The notes under the pieces are model-generated. The model had not been told where the DNA came from. It did no database searches and saw only the letters and a list, made by a program, of their open reading frames with translations. A stretch of DNA of 26,262 nt from Deltaproteobacteria bacterium (GTDB lineage Bacteria; Myxococcota; Myxococcia; SLRQ01). Below are positions 6,915-14,026 of this stretch, piece by piece. The stretch covers positions 1 through 26,262 of the forward strand of contig SKWY01000189.1 of assembly GCA_007128675.1 (NCBI GenBank), read 5' to 3'. The first letter of the stretch is position 1. Each line of letters begins with the position of its first letter. A program made the position numbers and the translations under genes.

Positions 6915-8154
6915 CGCAGGAGTCCGAGGACTCGCCCGCTTCCTCCATGACTCCTGGGCGGGGGGCGCCCTTGGAGGCGTCCCAGTATGGAGACATTCTC
7001 CGTAGCGCACTAACTATCCTGGGGAAGACTTCGATGACTCGATCGATCTCGGCATCCGTGGTGTAGCGACTTAGGCTGAAACGAACCGAACCGTGCAGTG
7101 CCGTGAAGGGAAGGTTCATGGCCGAGAGCACGTGCGAGGGCTCTAGCGATCCAGATGTGCAGGCCGAGCCGCTGGATCCACAGATACCCTCTTCGTCGAG
7201 CTGCGCCAGCATGCTCTCTCCCTCTATGAAGTGGCAGGCGAGACTAAGCATACCGGGAAGGCGCTCGGCATCGATCCCGCTCACCTCCAGCCAGGGAATC
7301 CGCTCCTTCAAGGCCGATTGGAGCCTGTCACGTAGGGCCCTTATGCTATCGGCGTCATCGATATGCCTTGCGGCAAGGCGGCATGCCTCCCCCATCCCGA
7401 TTATCCCAGCAACGTTCTCGGTGCCCGCTCGTCGTCCTCGTTCCTGGTGTCCCCCTAGAAGCAGCGGACGAAGCGGGGTGCTGCGCCGCACGAAGAGAGC
7501 TCCGATTCCCTTTGGGCCGTGAAGCTTATGGGCCGAGAACGTCAGCAGATCGACATTCGCGAGATCACCGGTCAAATCAACCGGTATCTTTCCGACCGTC
7601 TGCGTGGCGTCGGTGTGAAACAGGATCTCGGGGCTGGTCTCCTTGGTGATGCGAGCAAGGTTTCCGATAGGAAAGCACACACCGGTCTCGTTGTTGCCGT
7701 GCATGATCGACACCATTAGGGTGTCTGGCCGCAGCGCCCGCACGAAGACGGCGGGATCGAGGCGCCCATGACGATCGACGGGCAGAAAATCCACCGCCCA
7801 GCCTTGGCGCTGGAGATCGCGGCAGGGTTCCAGAACGGCAGGATGCTCCACGGCGGTCGTGATGATGTGACGGCGCTTTTTCCTAGCGCGAACCGCGCCG
7901 AAAATCGCGGCGTTGTTACTCTCTGTCGCGCAGGAAGTGAAAAGAACCTCACTCGGCAAGACGCCCCCGAGTAGGCTGGCCACCGACTGCCGCGCGTCCT
8001 TCACAGCCTCCGCCACGCCCGCAGCCGGTCCGTACATCGAGCTGGGGTTGAAGTAGAGTTGCTCGAGATAGGGCCTCATCGCGCCAGCTACCTCGGGAGC
8101 CACGGCGGTGGTCGCGGCATTGTCCAGATACACTAGAGGTTTCATTGGCTGCAT
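6907..8154 (-). CDS. nifS: Cysteine desulfurase, NifS type
   Basis: NifS/IscS-like PLP enzyme that takes sulfur from cysteine and passes the persulfide to an Fe-S scaffold, here the adjacent NifU. The 415-residue protein has YLDNAATT at the start, TSCATESNN, EHPAVLEP, HGNNETG, the PLP lysine in SAHKLHGPKG (Lys210), RAGTENV, and the short active-site loop SGSACTSG (Cys332) with SLEPSHVL, as in class I enzymes. It begins 4 nt after the nifU stop; ATG 8145 is an alternative start and neither has a strong SD. The C-terminus beyond the family core is an Asp/Glu/Ser-rich tail ending SSDSCDP, and its last codons lie inside a repeat. It probably supplies general Fe-S assembly, since no nitrogenase genes are nearby. 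Confidence 0.95.
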   Translation of the reverse strand: MQPMKPLVYLDNAATTAVAPEVAGAMRPYLEQLYFNPSSMYGPAAGVAEAVKDARQSVASLLGGVLPSEVLFTSCATESNNAAIFGAVRARKKRRHIITTAVEHPAVLEPCRDLQRQGWAVDFLPVDRHGRLDPAVFVRALRPDTLMVSIMHGNNETGVCFPIGNLARITKETSPEILFHTDATQTVGKIPVDLTGDLANVDLLTFSAHKLHGPKGIGALFVRRSTPLRPLLLGGHQERGRRAGTENVAGIIGMGEACRLAARHIDDADSIRALRDRLQSALKERIPWLEVSGIDAERLPGMLSLACHFIEGESMLAQLDEEGICGSSGSACTSGSLEPSHVLSAMNLPFTALHGSVRFSLSRYTTDAEIDRVIEVFPRIVSALRRMSPYWDASKGAPRPGVMEEAGESSDSCDP

Positions 8155-8158
8155 CCAA

Positions 8159-9106
8159 TCAGACTGCGATGACGCGGGTTTGCTCGTCGATACGCTCCTT
8201 CAGCGTCTTTTCCACCATAAGCTTGAGCGTCGTGGACGCGCCGGGACATCCGGAGCAGGCTCCAAGAAGCTTCAGGTAGACCAAGCGATCCTTGATGTCC
8301 ACGAGCTCGATGTCCCCTCCATCGGAACGAAGCCGAGGGCGAATCTCCTCCTCGATCACGCTCTCGACCTTCTTCATGAACTGGAAAGCGGAAAGAGGGG
8401 CGTCCGCGTTGCCTCCCTCGGTCACGGGAGGGGAGCTGGCCTCCTCCGATTCCGACGGGCCCCAAATATCGTCCAGGATGTCCTGCAAGCCACCAGGAGC
8501 ATGATGACAAGACTGACAGGCTCCGCCGGCCTTTATGGCGTTGGTGATGTCCGGAATCGTGCGTAGGTTCAGCTCCTCCACCTTCCTTCGGATGTAGGGC
8601 TCGCTCATGCCAAGACAGTTGCAAACGATTCGGCCCTCGTCTTCGTCGGACTCGGGAAGAGCCAACCCGATGCTCTCGATGTCCACCCCCCGGCGCCTTG
8701 CCCAATCGAGGACAGCCGCCTGCAAGGCCTCGGCTCCCATGACGGAGCAGTGAATCTTCTGAGCGGGCAGTCCTTCTAGATAGTCGACTATGTCCTCGTT
8801 GGTGATCTTCAGGGCTTCAATGGGCGTGTATCCACCATCCTCAATCAGGCTGCACAGCGCCTCGGAGGCAGCGATTGCCGAGGTGCAACCAAAGGTCAGG
8901 TACCGTGCCTCGGTGATCACGTCCCGCAACGGATCCGTCGGATGTCGCTTCACTCGAAAAGAAAACCGCAAAGCGTCTCCACAGGCTATGGAGCCATGCT
9001 CTCCCACTCCATCAGGCTCCTCGATCTCGCCCATGTGTGTTCCCGGCTTGCCGTGAACCGCGTCCATGAAGATTTGCTTCGTCTTCTCGCTGTATGCCCA
9101 GCCCAT
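8159..9106 (-). CDS. nifU: Fe-S cluster scaffold NifU, three-domain form
   Basis: A full-length modular NifU of 315 residues. The N-terminal IscU-like scaffold has cysteines in ACGDA (Cys42), FGCTSA (Cys74) and IHCSVMG (Cys120). A central Bfd-type [2Fe-2S] ferredoxin domain carries VCNCLG (Cys162, Cys164) and CQSC (Cys197, Cys200). After an acidic/Ser/Pro linker comes a C-terminal Nfu domain with GACSGCPG (Cys284, Cys287). The start at 9106 gives the expected MGWAYSEKTK beginning with a GAGA-type SD a few nt upstream; the extension to 9208 is low-complexity Arg-rich. It is cytosolic, assembles clusters from sulfur delivered by NifS, and is nearly contiguous with nifS. Confidence 0.95.
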   Translation of the reverse strand: MGWAYSEKTKQIFMDAVHGKPGTHMGEIEEPDGVGEHGSIACGDALRFSFRVKRHPTDPLRDVITEARYLTFGCTSAIAASEALCSLIEDGGYTPIEALKITNEDIVDYLEGLPAQKIHCSVMGAEALQAAVLDWARRRGVDIESIGLALPESDEDEGRIVCNCLGMSEPYIRRKVEELNLRTIPDITNAIKAGGACQSCHHAPGGLQDILDDIWGPSESEEASSPPVTEGGNADAPLSAFQFMKKVESVIEEEIRPRLRSDGGDIELVDIKDRLVYLKLLGACSGCPGASTTLKLMVEKTLKERIDEQTRVIAV

Positions 9107-9257
9107 CTCGTCTCTCGCGTTTCTGGCGCGGCAGAGGCGCGCCCTTCTCTTACAAGGAAGGTAACCCCTAGCACCGAACGCGCCATCGCGAAAAGCCCAG
9201 CTTCTCAATCAGAGGAGCATCACACCCCAAACGGTGAACTCAACACCCACCCTCGGT

Positions 9258-9301
9258 CTCGACACTCATTCAGATCACTTCCCTGGTGAAGACTTTCTTA
9301 C
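9258..9301. repeat. 44-nt direct repeat, copy 1
   Basis: Matches 9473-9516 at 34 of 44 positions without gaps, including an exact 13-nt start CTCGACACTCATT and the block CTTCCCTGG. On the minus strand it reads into ATGAGTGTCGAG with AGGGAAG upstream. Confidence 0.7.
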
Positions 9302-9367
9302 GGCCGAAGGTGCCTCTTCTCGAGAGGCTTGCGAGCTCCGTCGAAGGATCGACCCGACGAGCAGGGT
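9275..9367. repeat. Dispersed repeat, copy B (upstream of nifU)
   Basis: Counterpart of 6813-6914 in the same orientation, about 93 nt. Together they bracket the nifU-nifS pair. The minus-strand translation VGSIxRRxxQA...APS is shared by both copies in the same relative frame, because the length difference is nine bases. Confidence 0.6.
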
Positions 9368-9410
9368 TCGGCTCCATGCCCATGAATGAGCCAGTTGGCG
9401 GCATGCAAGC

Positions 9411-9437
9411 TTGCGGCCCGCAATTCGCGGGCCGCAA
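9411..9437. promoter_or_regulatory. Strong perfect hairpin between the 44-nt repeats
   Basis: An 11-bp perfect GC-rich inverted repeat (TTGCGGCCCGC / GCGGGCCGCAA) with a 5-nt loop. No T-run follows on either strand, so it is not a standard intrinsic terminator. It lies about 145 nt downstream of the Spy-like gene and about 305 nt upstream of nifU, inside the repeat-bounded segment. Confidence 0.6.
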
Positions 9438-9472
9438 ACCCATGCTCTTCGAACTCGCCAGGCCCCCTCGCG

Positions 9473-9516
9473 CTCGACACTCATTTGCGCCTCTTCCCTG
9501 GAAGAGACTCTCTTAC
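9473..9516. repeat. 44-nt direct repeat, copy 2
   Basis: Partner of 9258-9301, 215 nt away in the same orientation, enclosing the 11-bp hairpin and most of repeat copy B. On the minus strand its ATGAGTGTCGAG opens a 69-codon Arg-rich frame that ends inside copy 1. Confidence 0.7.
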
Positions 9517-9580
9517 CCTCCAGTCAGCAATCTGACGATTACGGGCCGAGGCGAACGAAGAGGCATTGGCCTTACGCAGA

Positions 9581-10138
9581 CTAGCGAGGGCCGAAGCCGC
9601 GGCGACCAGGATGACCGAGCCCCCCCCTTGGCCCCTTTCTTCCGCGTTCGGCAATCAGCACGAGCTGTGCCTGCTGGCGCGGAGTCAAGACTTCGCGAAC
9701 CTGCTCCTTTACTCCTCGTCGGTGATCCCCGAGAGCCTGCCTAGCGGCAAGCACGGCATCTATGGCTTCCATCAGCTCCGCTTCGCCGCCGCTCTCATCC
9801 TCGAAGAGGGAGCGGAGAGATACCATGCTCTCACGGAGTTCCTCCCTCAAGGGCTCACCCTCGTCACGAGCGGCACCCACGACGGCCCTAATTCTTTCCT
9901 TCTGGGACTCGTCCAGATCGAGCTGGCGCAGCATCCGCAAGAGCACGTGAGGAGAACCTCCTTCCGGGCTCCGGGTTTTCGTCGCCCTCATCCGCGGATC
10001 AAGCCTCTTTGAGGCCGAGGCCCTTGCGTCATCCGCCTCATCGGCATGGCCCACCGCCGGGACAGCCAGCATCAGCCCAACCACCGATAGGCCGAGGATC
10101 ACCACCAGAATGGCTCGAAACGAATTTTTGCGATGCAT
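9581..10138 (-). CDS. Spy/CpxP-like periplasmic protein (LTXXQ-type)
   Basis: A 185-residue exported protein. A signal peptide (basic MHRKNSFR, hydrophobic core about 9-27, cleavage near GHA-D at 32) is followed by an all-helical, highly charged domain. A first LDESQKERIRAVV segment and a second LTPRQQAQL segment resemble the two LTxxQ repeats of the Spy/CpxP/CnrX family. Such proteins act in the periplasm as chaperones or as sensors of envelope or metal stress. The end is an unusual Gly/Arg tail (GRKGPRGGLGHPGRRGFGPR). The start at 10138 is fixed by AAGGAG 6 nt upstream; the longer frame to 10279 is not supported. It lies 259 nt downstream of lptE, where holA is found in enterobacteria. Confidence 0.75.
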   Translation of the reverse strand: MHRKNSFRAILVVILGLSVVGLMLAVPAVGHADEADDARASASKRLDPRMRATKTRSPEGGSPHVLLRMLRQLDLDESQKERIRAVVGAARDEGEPLREELRESMVSLRSLFEDESGGEAELMEAIDAVLAARQALGDHRRGVKEQVREVLTPRQQAQLVLIAERGRKGPRGGLGHPGRRGFGPR

Positions 10139-10397
10139 CTTGTTCTCCTTCCAGGTCGAGTTGATTCCCATTGTCATGTGAGGTCTCGGCACCTTGGCCT
10201 CGCCCTGATGACTTAGACGCCGCGGCCCCCAAAAGGTAAAAGCCAGCTCGAACAGCACCGAAGAAAGCGGAGTCGCCACAGGCCAAAGAACTACTCCTTG
10301 TTCTTCGAGAGGCTACAGCCAAACTCCCAATAGCTTTGGCGCCGGCGCTGCTCGAAGGCTTCGAAGAAGTCGAGGCCGAAAAGTAAGCGAACCGAGT

Positions 10398-10964
10398 CTA
10401 TCTTGGCGCCGTAAGCTCGCTCCAAGCCTCTTCTGCTAGGCGCTGGACCAGGCGTTCCAATGCTAGGCGGCGATTAGCCTCGGTTGCCTCCGGTCCCGTG
10501 CCCGATCGGTAGTGCTCGCGACCTGTGACTGTGACCTCCGAGAGCATCGAGTCCCCATTGTTCGGCAGTAGCTGGAGCCTCACCCTCAACATCAGGGCGT
10601 ACATGCCGGCCTCGTCACTTGCTCCCGGGAAAGCCACAGGCGAGGCACGGACCGCTTCTATGCGGCCGACAAGCCTTGCCTCACCGCCATCGCGCCCGGC
10701 AAGGCGCCCTTCGGATTCTGCACGCCTAGCCAGGGCGGTTGCCATGACTACTCCGACCTCGGGCTCGGGCGTGTCGTTCTCGAGCACGTCAACAGCAAGA
10801 CTACCGATCCCTTCTGGCAGCCCGGGCCGAGCCGAAACCGTGTATCCGCAGCTCGAGACGAAGAGCAAGAATAGGACGAGCCCCGGCCCGATTACTCGGC
10901 AAGGAAGATGCTTTCCTTCCTGGGCATGAGGCAATTCGGCTCGCACCCTGGCTTCCCTCGGCAT
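10398..10964 (-). CDS. lptE: LPS-assembly lipoprotein LptE
   Basis: LptE plugs the LptD barrel and helps insert lipopolysaccharide into the outer leaflet. The protein has a hydrophobic stretch GLVLFLLFVSSC with a lipobox and the hallmark CGYTV after it. It then shows the family pattern LPEGIGSLAVDVLENDTPEPEVG, ARLVGRIEAVRASP, YALMLRVRLQL, an EHYRSG block, EATEANRRLALERL and a helical end. Position directly after leuS matches the common leuS-lptE gene order. The start is uncertain: ATG 10964 is used, giving 188 residues with a 25-residue n-region, but it lacks an SD. The DNA from 10892 to 10964 looks better coded in another frame (the small Cys-rich ORF), so the true start may be closer to the hydrophobic stretch. 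Confidence 0.82.
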   Translation of the reverse strand: MPREARVRAELPHAQEGKHLPCRVIGPGLVLFLLFVSSCGYTVSARPGLPEGIGSLAVDVLENDTPEPEVGVVMATALARRAESEGRLAGRDGGEARLVGRIEAVRASPVAFPGASDEAGMYALMLRVRLQLLPNNGDSMLSEVTVTGREHYRSGTGPEATEANRRLALERLVQRLAEEAWSELTAPR

Positions 10965-11044
10965 CGGGACCACTCGATGACGCCGTGCTTGCACTCCTTG
11001 CCACACGTGCTCTCTCTCCAAATGGCTCTTTCGCCGTTTCCCAT
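10892..11044 (-). CDS. Candidate 50-residue Cys-rich small protein between leuS and lptE
   Basis: An ATG-to-TAA frame in the 120-nt gap between the leuS stop and the chosen lptE start, overlapping the doubtful N-terminal part of lptE in another frame. The peptide begins MGNGERAIWR, has cysteines at 14, 18, 28, 34 and 38 (C-x3-C-x9-C-x5-C-x3-C), and ends KESIFLAE. Third codon positions are mostly G or C, in contrast to the lptE frame over the same DNA, which supports coding in this frame. There is no signal peptide and no clear SD. The spacing could suit metal binding or disulfides, but the peptide matches no family I know. It is only an ORF prediction, and there are no homologues to hand. Confidence 0.4.
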   Translation of the reverse strand: MGNGERAIWRESTCGKECKHGVIEWSRCRGKPGCEPNCLMPRKESIFLAE

Positions 11045-11085
11045 CGAGCGGTCTATGAGACCATTTCCCTCCGGCGCACCCCATG

Positions 11086-13599
11086 CTACCCAGCAACGAA
11101 GTTTACGAGCCGCCCGGGAACGAAGACCTCTTTTCGAACCGTCTTGCCCTCGAGAAACCTAGCAACGTTACTGTCCGCTCTGGCGGTTTCTATTGCTTCT
11201 TCCCTACCAATGCCGGATGGGACCTTGACGGAGCCACGGAGCTTTCCATTCACCTGTATGGCCATGGTGAATAGATCGGCGATGACCGCCTTCTCATCGT
11301 AGGTAGGCCAAGCACGCTCGATCAGGAAACCTTGATTATCCATCATGGCCCAGAGTTCCTCTGTCAGGTGTGGCGCGTAGGGATGCAGCAAGGTAACGAG
11401 CGTCTCGAACCCCAGCCGCATCACCCTGCGGCCCGCGTCGTCCTTGGGCGAGAACCCGACCAGGGCGGTCGTCAGCTCCATGACCCGGGCTATCGCAGTG
11501 TTCAGCATCAGTCGCTCGCCGATATCGCGGGTCACGGCCTCGATGGTCTTGTGTATCGAATGCCAGACTTCCTTCGCCTCCTTGTCGAGCCCCTCGCCGC
11601 TTTGCGCGGGCTCAATCCCCTTGACTTCTTCCAGCCTGCCGGCAACGAGGCGCCATACCCGACCAAGGAACCTGAACTGTCCCTCGACGGCATCATCGTT
11701 CCAATCGATATCCTTCTCTGGCGGCGCGGCGAACATGATGAACATTCTCACGGTGTCGGCGCCGAACCGCTCTATCATCTCCGTCGGAGAAACTGTGTTG
11801 CCGAGCGACTTGGACATCTTCGCTCCGCCCTTCATGACGATTCCCTGTGTCACAAGCCGTTTTACCGGCTCATCGCTCGAAAGCAGGCCCAAATCCCGCA
11901 TTACCTTGTGCCAGAATCGGAAGTAGAGAAGGTGCATCACCGCATGCTCAGGACCTCCGACGTAGATATCCACGGGCAGCCAAGAGTCGGCGGCATCCTT
12001 TCCAAAAGGGACACTGTCGTTTCTCACATCGCAGTACCTGGCGTAGTACCAAGAGGAGTCTACGAAGGTATCCATCGTCTCGGTCTCGCGCCGAGCCCCC
12101 TCTCCGCATCTTGGGCAGGTGACGTTTACCCAGTCGCTTGCCTGTGCGAGTGGAGATCCACCCTTGCCGGTAAAAGGAACGTTCTGCGGCAGTTCCACAG
12201 GTAGGTCCTCATCCGGAACGGGCACGAGACCGTCCTTGTCACAATAGATCACTGGAATCGGCGTCCCCCAATACCGCTGCCGAGAGATGCCCCAGTCGCG
12301 CAGGTGCCAGTTCACGGTCTTCCTTCCAAGGCCCTTCTCCTCAACGAATACACCGATCGCCTCACGAGCCTTCGAGGAGCTCTTCCCATTGTACGGACCG
12401 CTCTGATCCAGCACGCCGTCCTCGGTAAAAGCACAGTCCATACTGTCGACGTGAATCTTCTCGCCCTGGACGGGCTGAATGACTACTCTTATGTGAAGCC
12501 CGTACTTTCTTGCGAAGCGAAAGTCGCGCTCGTCATGAGCCGGCACGCTCATGATCGCGCCCGTGCCATATTCGGCAAGCACGAAGTTTCCCACCCAAAT
12601 AGGGATACGCTCCTCGGTAAAGGGATTGAGAGCATAGGCGCCAGTGAACACGCCTTCCTTGTCCGAGTCTGGGCTGGTCCGCGTCTGTGGATCTATCTCC
12701 TTCACCTTTCTTGCGAAAGCTTCGACCTCGCCTCTTCGATCCTCGGTCGTGATCCTGGCTGTCATGGGATGCTCGGGCGCCAGAACCATATAGGTGGCCC
12801 CGAATACCGTGTCCCCACGAGTAGTGAAGACGCGAATCGATTCCCCGGAGCCCGGATCGACAGCTCGTTGATCGTTTCCGTTGGATGTGACGGGAAAGTC
12901 GATCTCCACCCCCTCCGACCTACCGATCCAGTTACGCTGCATCGTGACAATGGACTCTGGCCACTTTCCGAGCTTGTCAAGGTCGTCCAATAGCTCCTGC
13001 GCGTAAGAGGTAATCTTGAGTGCCCACTGGGGCATCTCTCGCTCCTCGACCGAGGAGCTGCATCTCCAGCAAGAGCCGTCCTCGACCTGCTCATTGGCGA
13101 GCACCGTCGCGCAGGAGGGGCACCAGTTCAGCTTCGTGGTGCGCCGATAGGCTAGGCCCTTCTCGAGCATGCGCAAGAAGAACCACTGATTCCAGCGGTA
13201 GTAATCGGGCTCACACGTAGCAAACGTTCTGTTCCAATCGTACGCATATCCCAGGGCCTCCATCTCCCCCCGGAAGGAGGCGATGTTCTCCCGTGTGCGG
13301 ACGGCCGGATGAACACCTTCCTGAATAGCCGCGTTCTCCGCGGGAAGCCCGAACGCGTCGAACCCCATCGGATGCATCACATCATGACCACGCATTCGCA
13401 AGAAACGCGTCAGCACGTCACCTATGGCGTAAACGCGGACGTGGCCCATGTGCATATGCCCGGAAGGGTAGGGAAACATTTCCAGAATGTATGTCCGCTC
13501 CCGCTCATCATTGCCCGAGGCGGCGAAAAGGCTCGCCTCGCGCCATCTCTGTTGCCATTTTTTCTCGAAACCCGACGGCTCGTACTTGGTGTTCTCCAT
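11086..13599 (-). CDS. leuS: Leucyl-tRNA synthetase
   Basis: Class Ia aminoacyl-tRNA synthetase charging tRNA-Leu in the cytosol. The 837-residue protein begins MENTKYEPSGFEKKWQQRW and carries the HIGH-type motif HMGH (50-53) after FPYPSG. It has a zinc-like Cys cluster (CPSCATVLANEQVEDGSCWRC), an editing domain containing FTTRGDTVFGATYMVLAPEHP, the DSSWYYARY block, and the KMSKS loop AKMSKSLGN. The anticodon-binding and C-terminal parts end NFVAG. Length is normal for bacterial LeuRS. The start at 13599 is set by GGAGAG 4 nt upstream; the extension to 13866 is not conserved-looking. It is divergent from asnS and probably co-transcribed with lptE. Confidence 0.97.
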   Translation of the reverse strand: MENTKYEPSGFEKKWQQRWREASLFAASGNDERERTYILEMFPYPSGHMHMGHVRVYAIGDVLTRFLRMRGHDVMHPMGFDAFGLPAENAAIQEGVHPAVRTRENIASFRGEMEALGYAYDWNRTFATCEPDYYRWNQWFFLRMLEKGLAYRRTTKLNWCPSCATVLANEQVEDGSCWRCSSSVEEREMPQWALKITSYAQELLDDLDKLGKWPESIVTMQRNWIGRSEGVEIDFPVTSNGNDQRAVDPGSGESIRVFTTRGDTVFGATYMVLAPEHPMTARITTEDRRGEVEAFARKVKEIDPQTRTSPDSDKEGVFTGAYALNPFTEERIPIWVGNFVLAEYGTGAIMSVPAHDERDFRFARKYGLHIRVVIQPVQGEKIHVDSMDCAFTEDGVLDQSGPYNGKSSSKAREAIGVFVEEKGLGRKTVNWHLRDWGISRQRYWGTPIPVIYCDKDGLVPVPDEDLPVELPQNVPFTGKGGSPLAQASDWVNVTCPRCGEGARRETETMDTFVDSSWYYARYCDVRNDSVPFGKDAADSWLPVDIYVGGPEHAVMHLLYFRFWHKVMRDLGLLSSDEPVKRLVTQGIVMKGGAKMSKSLGNTVSPTEMIERFGADTVRMFIMFAAPPEKDIDWNDDAVEGQFRFLGRVWRLVAGRLEEVKGIEPAQSGEGLDKEAKEVWHSIHKTIEAVTRDIGERLMLNTAIARVMELTTALVGFSPKDDAGRRVMRLGFETLVTLLHPYAPHLTEELWAMMDNQGFLIERAWPTYDEKAVIADLFTMAIQVNGKLRGSVKVPSGIGREEAIETARADSNVARFLEGKTVRKEVFVPGRLVNFVAG

Positions 13600-14026
13600 T
13601 TCACTCTCCAACCGCGTCAGATAACATCGGATCGAAGGATCAACAAGCTGGAGAGCCGCACGGGGGGGGGCGCCGACCCGTATTGAAGGGGTATTGTGAG
13701 CCCAAGATGCCGAGTGCGAGGGTGAGAGTGCACCCCGTTCGGTGTGCGGAGTATCGGGGATCGTGGGGACCGTGCATCGCGGAGGGCTTGGTGAACGTAA
13801 AGAGCAACGTGGGCGCCCCGATTCCGCGAAACGGTGCCCGCCGCATAGCCCTCCCCGTCGCCTCATCGAATCGTTCGCTGGAAAGGTACACTCGAACGAG
13901 CCGGATTAGAGCCGCACCGGCGCAAGCGGCCCGTGTGCCACTGGCTCGGCGGCCTGATCGTCCCATCGAGCTTGGATCGACATCTACCTGATGACTCCAG
14001 GGACAGGGGGGTTTAGTCTCGCATCC
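13600..14026. other. Divergent leuS/asnS intergenic region
   Basis: About 430 nt between two divergently oriented tRNA synthetase genes, so at least two promoters are expected. A weak minus-strand promoter for leuS is listed separately. No T-box or tRNA-like element was recognised. Overlapping frames on both strands exist (plus ATG 13707 to 13991, 94 residues, Arg-rich; minus 13640-13966), without recognisable domains. Confidence 0.5.
13619..13646 (-). promoter_or_regulatory. Weak sigma-70-type promoter candidate for leuS
   Basis: On the minus strand TTGTTG (13641-13646) and TTATCT (13619-13624) are 16 nt apart. The predicted start near 13612 leaves a 12-nt leader that just contains the GGAGAG ribosome site of leuS. 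Found by eye only. Confidence 0.3.

Larger units (their letters stand above)
9107..9580. other. Gene-poor region upstream of nifU with direct repeats and a hairpin
   Basis: About 470 nt between nifU and the Spy-like gene. It holds repeat copy B, a second partial copy, and a strong hairpin, each listed separately. Short minus-strand frames occur (9275-9484, 69 codons, Arg-rich; 9240-9269, 9 codons) and both begin ATGAGTGTCGAG inside a repeat copy. None resembles a known protein. The nifU promoter is presumably here but no clear -35/-10 pair was found. Confidence 0.5.

Noticed and set aside
6907..9106. Part of a nitrogen-fixation island
   Set aside because: Only nifU and nifS are present. NIF-type machinery serves general Fe-S assembly in several non-diazotrophs, and no other nif gene is in the window.
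9411..9437. Intrinsic terminator after the Spy-like gene
   Set aside because: The stem is strong but no T-run follows on either strand and it lies about 145 nt past the stop codon.
9275..9484. 69-codon minus-strand ORF starting MSVEREG
   Set aside because: Arg/Ser-rich composition, lies wholly within repeat and hairpin DNA, and resembles no protein; treated as part of the repeat.
9240..9516. CRISPR array
   Set aside because: Only two imperfect 44-nt repeats 215 nt apart and no cas genes.
10240..10386. Plus-strand open frame with coding-like codon use ending in EEVEAEK
   Set aside because: It lacks an ATG or GTG start (only an internal TTG leaving 17 residues) and is preceded by an in-frame TAA. 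It could be a decayed gene end, but nothing identifies it.
13640..13966. 108-codon minus-strand ORF upstream of leuS
   Set aside because: It overlaps the leuS promoter area and an opposite-strand frame, and shows no domain or SD.
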